A DNA stretch of 48,790 bases. Source: Candidatus Krumholzibacteriia bacterium. Lineage in GTDB: Bacteria > Krumholzibacteriota > Krumholzibacteriia > G020349025. The stretch covers positions 1-48,790 of the forward strand of contig DASRJW010000083.1 of assembly GCA_035649275.1 (NCBI GenBank), given 5' to 3'. The translations under genes and the position numbers were made by a program. Positions 43,487 to 48,790 of the stretch are shown piece by piece (the first letter of the stretch is position 1; each line of letters begins with the position of its first letter). Under the pieces are notes generated by a model. It was given only the letters and a program-made list of their open reading frames with translations, was not told the origin of the DNA and did not search any database.

Positions 43487-45832
43487 ATGAGACGCTTTAA
43501 CTGGCGTGCCGGGAAGGTCGCCCTTCGGGCGGCGATCGGTCTGGCATGGGGGGCGGCAGTTCTCGGCGGCGTGGCTCAGGCCACACCCGTACCCAACGGG
43601 GCGACCATCGAGACCCGCACTTTCAACGATTGTGCTCTCTCGACGGTGGCCACCACCAACAACTACCCGGCCCTCGTCGAGATCAGCGACACCATGGACC
43701 CGGCGTGTCTCGGTTTCGCCAACCTGCACAGCTGGAGTTTCTCGGACGATGGCGGCTCCACGGCTGCCGTTTTCAACAACAACTCGGACTACACCTTCGG
43801 CGCCGACTTCACCATCAGCGGCCCTGGCGAGGGCGAGGGCGGTTTGCGCATCTCGCCCTGGTACGGGAAGTTCGTGGACGGGCGCATCATGGCCAACGCC
43901 ACCACCGGCGAGATCGCTTGCTTCGGTGGCGCCCTTCCCTTCTACAGCTTCACCGTCAACCACGGCATCAGCTATATCAAGGGCACGACGATCCGTTTCG
44001 AGGTGACCTACCGCGCTCGTGACTTGTTCTCGACCGATCCTGCCTCCATCCAGTACCGGGCGGTCTACAACGGCAACACCTACGACAGCCCGGAGCTGCC
44101 CTTCGGCGAACAGAACCCCGACGAGTGCAACCCGAACGGCCTGTGGGGGATGCTGAACGATGGGCGGGTCGGCGGCTACTTCCAGGCCCGGGCGAACACC
44201 GGTGCCTTGCTCACCGGCACCTGGGGAAACATCACCTTCCAGGAGCTGACCCCGGTCGGCACACCGGTGGCGAACGCTGCCACGATCGAGACCCGCACCT
44301 TCAACGACTGCGCGCTCTCGACCTTGGCCACGACCAACAGCTTCCCGTCCCTGATCGAGATCAGCGACACCATGCATCCGGCGTGCCTGGGCTTCGCCAA
44401 CCTCCACAGCTGGAGCTTCTCGGACGACGGCGGCACGACGGCTGCCGTGTTCAACAACAACTCGAACTTCGCCTACGGGGCGGACTTCACCATCAGCGGG
44501 CCCGGTGAAGGCGAGGGCGGCCTGCGCGTCTCACCGTGGTACGGGAAGTTCGTGGACGGGCGCATCATGGCCAACGCCACCACGGGGGAGATCGCCTGCT
44601 TCGGCGGGGCGCTTCCCTTCTACAGCTTCACCGTCAACCATGGGATCACCTATGTCAAAGGCACGACGATCCGCTTCGAGGTGACCTACCGCGCCAACGA
44701 GCTGGTGTCGACCGACCCGGCCACGATCCAGTACCGGGCGATCTACGACGGCAACACCTACGACAGCCCGGTGCTGCCCTTCGGCGAGCAGAACCCCGAT
44801 GAGTGCACCCCGAATGGCATTTGGGGGATGCTCAACGACGGGCGTGTGGGAGGTTACTTCCAGCCGCGGGCGAACACCGGGGCCCTGCTCACCGCCACGT
44901 GGGGCAATGTGACCTACTCCACTTGCACTGCGGCGGTCGAGCTCACCTTCAATCCGCAGGTGCTGAACAAGAGCTCCGGGGGTCGCTGGGTCACCGGCTA
45001 CCTCGAGCCCGCGGGCGACTACGATCTGGGCTCGATCCTGCTCAACGGCACGGTGCCGGTGGCGGCGGGGGCCCCGACTTCGGTCGGCGACTTCGATGCG
45101 GACGGGATCCCCGACCTCATGGTGAAGTTCGATCGCGCCGAGGTCACCGCTCTCCTGGAAGTGGGCAACTCCGTTCCGATCACCGTCAGTGGCTTGGTGG
45201 GTGGAGAGTGCTTCGAGGCCACCGACATGATCAAGGTCAAGACCGGTCACTTGCCTTCGCCGGCGGCCGGGAGCGTCCTAACCCCCGGCACCCAGGTGGA
45301 GGTGGTCTGGGAAGTGGAGCGCCGTTTCCACATCGTGGACCTGCTCGCTTCCTTCGATGGCGGCGCGACCTGGAGCGTCGAGGCGGAAAACCTGGACAAC
45401 CCGGGCAGTTTGCTCTGGACCGTGCCGTCGGTGGCGACGGAACAGGCGCTGCTCGCGGTGGTCTCGTTGGGGGTGGAGGACGCTTCCGGGCCGACGCTGG
45501 AGGCTGAGCTCGGCAGCACCAATCTCTTCAGCATCGCGGGGACGACGGATAGCGGGACGCGGGGCTACGGCTTTGCGCTCCGCGGCATCGCCCCCAACCC
45601 GGCGCGGCTCGGCTTCTCGGTCAACTTCAGCTTGCCGAGCTCCGCTGCGGCGAAGCTCGAGGTCTACGACGTGAGGGGCCGGCAGGTGGCTGCCGCACAA
45701 GTGGGCCAGCTCGGTCCCGGTCTGCACAGCATGACGTTCGGTCAGGAGAGGAAGTTGCCGGCCGGCGTCTACCTCGTGCGGCTCACCCAGGGCGAGCGCA
45801 CCGAGACGGCGCAGGCGACCGTCTTGCAGTAG
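43487..45832 (+). CDS. Secreted protein with two tandem copies of an unrecognised ~226-residue domain and a sorting tail
   Basis: The 781-residue product starts at ATG 43487 (GAGGAGG 7 bp upstream), with a signal peptide ending near AQA. Two tandem copies of one domain follow with a period of 226 residues (678 bp), starting near 43590 and 44268. Each contains TIETRTFNDCALST, CLGFANLHSWSFSDDGG, GPGEGEGGLR, GEIACFGGALPFYSFTVNHG, FEVTYRA and WGMLNDGRVGGYFQ. The copies are nearly identical even in DNA, so the duplication is recent or kept by gene conversion. Four conserved Cys per copy could form disulphides. Then come a beta domain (about 485-570), a second one (585-690) and a FlgD/type-9-sorting-like tail (GIAPNPARLGFSVNFSLP ... 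GVYLVRLTQG). I do not recognise the domain; a lectin- or polysaccharide-lyase-like jelly roll is possible. It may bind glycan, given its neighbour. Confidence 0.8.
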   Translation: MRRFNWRAGKVALRAAIGLAWGAAVLGGVAQATPVPNGATIETRTFNDCALSTVATTNNYPALVEISDTMDPACLGFANLHSWSFSDDGGSTAAVFNNNSDYTFGADFTISGPGEGEGGLRISPWYGKFVDGRIMANATTGEIACFGGALPFYSFTVNHGISYIKGTTIRFEVTYRARDLFSTDPASIQYRAVYNGNTYDSPELPFGEQNPDECNPNGLWGMLNDGRVGGYFQARANTGALLTGTWGNITFQELTPVGTPVANAATIETRTFNDCALSTLATTNSFPSLIEISDTMHPACLGFANLHSWSFSDDGGTTAAVFNNNSNFAYGADFTISGPGEGEGGLRVSPWYGKFVDGRIMANATTGEIACFGGALPFYSFTVNHGITYVKGTTIRFEVTYRANELVSTDPATIQYRAIYDGNTYDSPVLPFGEQNPDECTPNGIWGMLNDGRVGGYFQPRANTGALLTATWGNVTYSTCTAAVELTFNPQVLNKSSGGRWVTGYLEPAGDYDLGSILLNGTVPVAAGAPTSVGDFDADGIPDLMVKFDRAEVTALLEVGNSVPITVSGLVGGECFEATDMIKVKTGHLPSPAAGSVLTPGTQVEVVWEVERRFHIVDLLASFDGGATWSVEAENLDNPGSLLWTVPSVATEQALLAVVSLGVEDASGPTLEAELGSTNLFSIAGTTDSGTRGYGFALRGIAPNPARLGFSVNFSLPSSAAAKLEVYDVRGRQVAAAQVGQLGPGLHSMTFGQERKLPAGVYLVRLTQGERTETAQATVLQ

Positions 45833-45866
45833 CCGCGTCTCGCGTCGCAGCGATCGCGGCCCAAAC

Positions 45867-45902
45867 TCCGGGGTCCGGTGCGCCGGACCCCGGATTTCTT
45901 TC
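45867..45902 (+). terminator. Rho-independent terminator
   Basis: A perfect 12-bp stem, TCCGGGGTCCGG with CCGGACCCCGGA, closes the loop TGCG and is followed by TTTCTTTC, 34 bp after the stop of the tandem-domain gene. It is the clearest intrinsic terminator in the window. Confidence 0.92.
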
Positions 45903-45993
45903 GTGCATTGGGAACTGGCGCGCAATTGCCCCTCGCCGCCAGTGTCACGGCGACCGCGAAGCACCGGAGCCCCCTCGCCAGGTGAGCATTGGG

Positions 45994-45999
45994 TACAAT
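45994..45999 (+). promoter_or_regulatory. Possible -10 box for the single-domain gene
   Basis: TACAAT stands out in GC-rich sequence, beyond a terminator and 215 bp before the next start codon. No good -35 is seen 16-18 bp upstream. Confidence 0.3.
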
Positions 46000-46214
46000 G
46001 TCAGCACGCCCCCCAGGAGCTGGCTTTGCTGTGACGCCGACACGGTGCCGGCTCGACCGCGCCCGCCCCTTGCGTCGGGCAGCAGAGGAGGTAGGGAGTC
46101 GAACCTCGTTATCGAGGCGCGCCGCGCCGCGGCGCCAGTCCATCTTCGCACCAGGATTGCAGCCCCTGGTCCTGGGTCACTCATTTCGACGGATTTCCCG
46201 AGGAGGACCACGCC

Positions 46215-47015
46215 ATGAGGCGGTCCACGAGAATCGAACTCATCGGCCTCGCGCTGCTGCTGCTCGCGAGCCTCGCGAGTCTGGCGGCCGCAGCGCCGGA
46301 CCCGAACAGCGCCGTGGTCGTGTCCCGCATCTTCAACGATTGCCCGGGCTCGACCCTCACCATCACCAACGACTACCCGACCTGCATCACCATCGAGGAC
46401 CGCAACGCCGGCTGCATCGGCTTCGCCAACCTGCACGCCTGGCGTTTTTCCGACAATGGGGCGGATCCCTTGGTGTTCCACAACGGGGACTCCTTCCGTT
46501 TCGCCGCCGATCTCAGCCTCAACGGTACGGGGGATGCCGAGGCTGGGTTGCAGATCGCGCCCTGGTGGGGTCAGGCTGACGGCAGATTCAACGTCCGCAC
46601 CACGGACGGCGAGATCGCTTGCTTCGGGGGCCGGCTGCCCTTCTATTCCTTCACCGCGTCCCACGGCCTCCACTACACCAAGGGGACGCCCATCCACCTG
46701 GAGATCGTCTACCGGGCCCACGGGCTGAGCGAGCAGGATCCGGGCACGATCGAGTACAAGGTGACCTACGACAACGTGCAGTACTCGAGCGGCGTCAAGT
46801 CGTTCGACATGGGGAACCCGAACGAGGACCCGCCCTATGGCCTCTGGGGGATCCTGAACGAGGCGCGTGTCGGCGGTCACTTCCAGTTCTTCGTCGGTGC
46901 CTCCGGTGCCAGCGGTCAGGTCGAGGCCCAGTGGTGCAGCTTCGAGTACGAGTCGCTGACCGTGGGCGTGCAATCGCAAACCTGGAGCACGCTGAAGAAC
47001 CTCTATCGCGATTGA
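46215..47015 (+). CDS. Secreted single-domain paralogue of the tandem-domain protein
   Basis: The 266-residue product starts at ATG 46215 behind GAGGAGG and has a signal peptide (LIGLALLLLASLASLAAA). The mature part is one diverged copy of the domain found twice in the gene before it: SRIFNDCPGSTLTITNDYPT, CIGFANLHAWRFSDNG, GEIACFGGRLPFYSFTASHG, EIVYRAHG and LWGILNEARVGGHFQF. The Cys positions in FNDC, CxGF and IACF are kept. It lacks the sorting tail and the extra beta domains, so it probably stays in the periplasm or is released. It has its own transcription unit, bounded by terminators on both sides. Function unknown. Confidence 0.8.
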   Translation: MRRSTRIELIGLALLLLASLASLAAAAPDPNSAVVVSRIFNDCPGSTLTITNDYPTCITIEDRNAGCIGFANLHAWRFSDNGADPLVFHNGDSFRFAADLSLNGTGDAEAGLQIAPWWGQADGRFNVRTTDGEIACFGGRLPFYSFTASHGLHYTKGTPIHLEIVYRAHGLSEQDPGTIEYKVTYDNVQYSSGVKSFDMGNPNEDPPYGLWGILNEARVGGHFQFFVGASGASGQVEAQWCSFEYESLTVGVQSQTWSTLKNLYRD

Positions 47016-47039
47016 GCGTGCGGACACGCTCCACGCCGC

Positions 47040-47075
47040 AACGGCCTTCCTCCGCTCGCGCGGGGGGAGGCCGTT
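47040..47075. terminator. Bidirectional terminator hairpin
   Basis: AACGGCCT (47040-47047) pairs perfectly with AGGCCGTT (47068-47075) and the stem extends about six more pairs (two wobbles) around an 8-nt loop. It fills the gap between the convergent single-domain and modC-like genes, ending 1 bp before the latter's stop. Confidence 0.8.
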
Positions 47076-47076
47076 G

Positions 47077-48147
47077 TCATGGATAGACGCGAATCGAGGT
47101 GGCCTTGACCATCGCCCAAAGCGACGCCCCCGGAGCCAGTTGCAATCCGCTGGCCGCTTCGCGAGTGATGTCCGCCACCATCGGTACGCCGGCGTCGAGG
47201 GTCACGCGCAGGCGATCGGGGAGACTCGCGCTCTCCTGGACCCGCACCGCGAAGGCGTTCTGGAACGAGCCCACCGGAGGTACGCTGGCGAGGGCGACGT
47301 CGGACGGCGCGAAGGCGAGATGGACGGCGCCGGACAGCGCATCGGCGAGCACATGGAAGGCCACGGTTCCTGCCCGCGCTTCCTTGAGGCCCGCACCGGG
47401 AGCGAGCTCCGCCTCGTAGACGTTGAGACCGACGAGATCGGCGACGAAAGGCGTGCGCGGATGCGCCAGGAGCTCCTCGCCCGTCCCCACTTGGACGAGA
47501 CGGCCGCCTTCGATGACCGCGAGCCGGTCGCCGACCACGAAAGCATCGAGCGGATCGTGGGTGACGACGAGCGCCGGCAGCGCCGCGTCCCGCAAGAACC
47601 GGCGCAGCTCGGCGCGGACAGTGGCCCGGGTCGTCGCGTCGAGGGACGCAAAGGGTTCATCCAGCAACAGGAGTCGGGCCTCCGACGCCAAGGCGCGGGC
47701 GAGCGCGACGCGTTGCCGCTGGCCGCCCGAGAGCTCGAGCACCGGTTGGTCCGCGATCGCGGTGAGGTCGAGACGGGCGAGGCAAGAGGCGATGACTTGC
47801 TCCCGTTCTGCCCGCGGGAGCTGCCGGGCCCGCGGCCCATACTCCACGTTGCGACGCACGGATTGGTGCGAGAACAACGCATAGTCTTGGAACACCAGTC
47901 CGACACGACGATCCTCTGGCGGGAGGTTCACGCCAGTGTCCGTGTCGAAGAGGACCGTCTCGTGGAGCACGATGCGGCCGCGCTCCGGACTCCGCAGTCC
48001 GGCGATGAGATCGAGGCAGGTGGACTTGCCGGAACCGTTCGGCCCCAGGAGAACGAGGGTCTCGTTCCCTCCGACCTCGAGTTCGACATCGAGCGAAAAG
48101 GAGCCGAGACGGGCGGCGAGCCGAGCTCTGAGACCCTGCACTACCAT
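47077..48147 (-). CDS. modC: Molybdate ABC transporter ATP-binding protein (ModC-like)
   Basis: The 356-residue ATPase has Walker A GPNGSGKST (35-43), Q-loop FQDYALFSHQSV, signature LSGGQRQRVALARAL, Walker B LLLLDEP and switch His in VVTHDP. The C-terminal region (about 275-356) is a TOBE/Mop-type oxyanion-sensing domain. Together with the ModB-type permease immediately upstream (7 bp between stop and ATG) this is a molybdate importer; tungstate or sulphate uptake would look similar. The ATG at 48147 was chosen because the upstream in-frame codons lie within the permease gene. The periplasmic binding protein gene would lie beyond the window. Confidence 0.85.
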   Translation of the reverse strand: MVVQGLRARLAARLGSFSLDVELEVGGNETLVLLGPNGSGKSTCLDLIAGLRSPERGRIVLHETVLFDTDTGVNLPPEDRRVGLVFQDYALFSHQSVRRNVEYGPRARQLPRAEREQVIASCLARLDLTAIADQPVLELSGGQRQRVALARALASEARLLLLDEPFASLDATTRATVRAELRRFLRDAALPALVVTHDPLDAFVVGDRLAVIEGGRLVQVGTGEELLAHPRTPFVADLVGLNVYEAELAPGAGLKEARAGTVAFHVLADALSGAVHLAFAPSDVALASVPPVGSFQNAFAVRVQESASLPDRLRVTLDAGVPMVADITREAASGLQLAPGASLWAMVKATSIRVYP

Positions 48148-48154
48148 GGAATCT

Positions 48155-48790
48155 TCAGTTGCGAAGCGCACGCCGTGCCCAGTTCTTGGCGAGGATGAGA
48201 GCCCCGAGGCCGAGGAAGATCGCCAGCGTCGAGACCGCCAGAGCGGTTTCGAGATCACTTTCCATCGCCGACATGACCGCGAGCGCCAGCGTCTGCGTGC
48301 GTCCCGGGAAGTTGCCAGCGAACATCATGGTGGCCCCGAACTCCGAGAGCGCCCGCGCCCAGCAGAGAACGGTGCCGGCGACCAGGGCGGGTCGAGCCAG
48401 CGGCAGCGTCACGGTCCAGAAGACATGCCAGGGGCTGGCCCCGAGGGTGCGGGCGGCGGCTTCGAGACGCACCGGAACGCCCTCGAAGCCCGCGCGCGCC
48501 GCCTTGACGAAGAAGGGGCTGGCGATGAAGACCTGCGCCATGATGACTGCGGCGGTGCTGAAGGGAAGTTGCAAGCCGAACACCTCGAGGCTGCGCCCGA
48601 GCAGCCCGCGACGGCCGAAGGCGAAGAGGAGGGCCACGCCCCCCACGACAGGTGGCACCGTGATCGGCAGATCCACGAGAGTGTCGAGGACCTCGCGGCC
48701 CCGGAAGCGGTGGCGGGCCAGGAGAAGGGCCAAGGGAGTACCGGTGAGAACGGTGAAGGCCGTGGCGATGAGCGTGGTCTGGAGCGTGAG
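48155..48790 (-). CDS. modB: Molybdate ABC transporter permease (ModB-like), 5' end beyond window
   Basis: The 211 visible residues read in from the right edge without a start (LTLQTTLIATAFTVLTGTPL ...), so the first part of the protein is missing. Motifs typical of ModB/CysT permeases are clear: the segment TLVDLPITVPPVVGGVALL, the ATPase-docking loop EAAARTLGASPWHVFWTVTLP, and the ModB-specific SEFGATMMFAGNFPGRTQTL. About five transmembrane segments are present. The downstream neighbour is the modC-like ATPase 7 bp away. Confidence 0.88.
   Translation of the reverse strand, partial: LTLQTTLIATAFTVLTGTPLALLLARHRFRGREVLDTLVDLPITVPPVVGGVALLFAFGRRGLLGRSLEVFGLQLPFSTAAVIMAQVFIASPFFVKAARAGFEGVPVRLEAAARTLGASPWHVFWTVTLPLARPALVAGTVLCWARALSEFGATMMFAGNFPGRTQTLALAVMSAMESDLETALAVSTLAIFLGLGALILAKNWARRALRN

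Larger units (their letters stand above)
45833..46214. other. Intergenic region between the two paralogous secreted-protein genes
   Basis: This 382-bp gap holds the terminator at 45867-45902 and a -10-like box at 45994. A GAGTCGAACCTCG stretch near 46098 recalls a reversed tRNA T-loop, but no tRNA folds around it. A GC-only run lies near 46118-46135. Confidence 0.45.

Noticed and set aside
46061-46140. tRNA gene on the minus strand, suggested by a GGTTCGACTCC-like T-loop
   Set aside because: The T stem has only three pairs and no acceptor, D or anticodon arms can be drawn around it.

Overview
The window is about 48.8 kb of GC-rich DNA from a Gram-negative, diderm bacterium. Its protein repertoire points to the FCB superphylum, probably one of its uncultured lineages such as Candidatus Eisenbacteria. 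The signs are a GWxTD-domain protein, a PorV/PorQ-like outer-membrane protein, a TonB-dependent receptor with a carboxypeptidase-like N-terminal domain, and several secreted proteins ending in the same FlgD/type-9-sorting-like beta-sandwich tail. The taxonomic call is inference; no rRNA or tRNA gene is present to test it.

Left part (1-16 kb) is mostly housekeeping and envelope genes: the start of a VOC/PhnB-like protein cut by the window edge, a VWA-OmpA outer-membrane protein, a lone patatin-like lipase, a GWxTD protein, a 1300-residue secreted metallophosphoesterase/cadherin-like protein, an endonuclease V homologue lacking two expected active-site residues, the ABC-F factor EttA, a large MscS-type channel, an Fe/Mn superoxide dismutase and a MalK/UgpC-type sugar-ABC ATPase.

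The central part (about 15-43 kb) reads as one carbohydrate-use locus. A five-gene plus-strand operon encodes a lipoprotein glycoamylase-domain (GH144-like) enzyme, a sugar-binding lipoprotein, two CUT1 permeases (these first four joined by ATGA stop/start overlaps) and a large unclassified secreted glycosidase. A minus-strand operon encodes a cytoplasmic GH94 phosphorylase that resembles the C-terminal half of cyclic beta-1,2-glucan synthase, coupled by a GTGA overlap to a GH1 beta-glucosidase. A LacI-type regulator is divergent from it, with operator-like palindromes in the shared intergenic region. Then come a CBM9-like secreted protein, a TonB-dependent receptor, a giant tailed exported protein, a PorV-like protein and a second secreted GH144-like enzyme. 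The simplest reading is a complete beta-1,2-glucan pathway: outer-membrane binding and uptake, endo/exo cleavage, ABC import of sophoro-oligosaccharides, phosphorolysis to glucose 1-phosphate, and hydrolysis of the remaining disaccharide.

The right part (43-48.8 kb) holds two neighbouring secreted proteins built from an unrecognised ~226-residue domain (two near-identical tandem copies in the first, one diverged copy in the second), two clear hairpin terminators, and the start of a molybdate ABC transporter (modC, and modB running off the window). An intergenic 3 x 92-bp tandem repeat lies just downstream of the GH1 gene.
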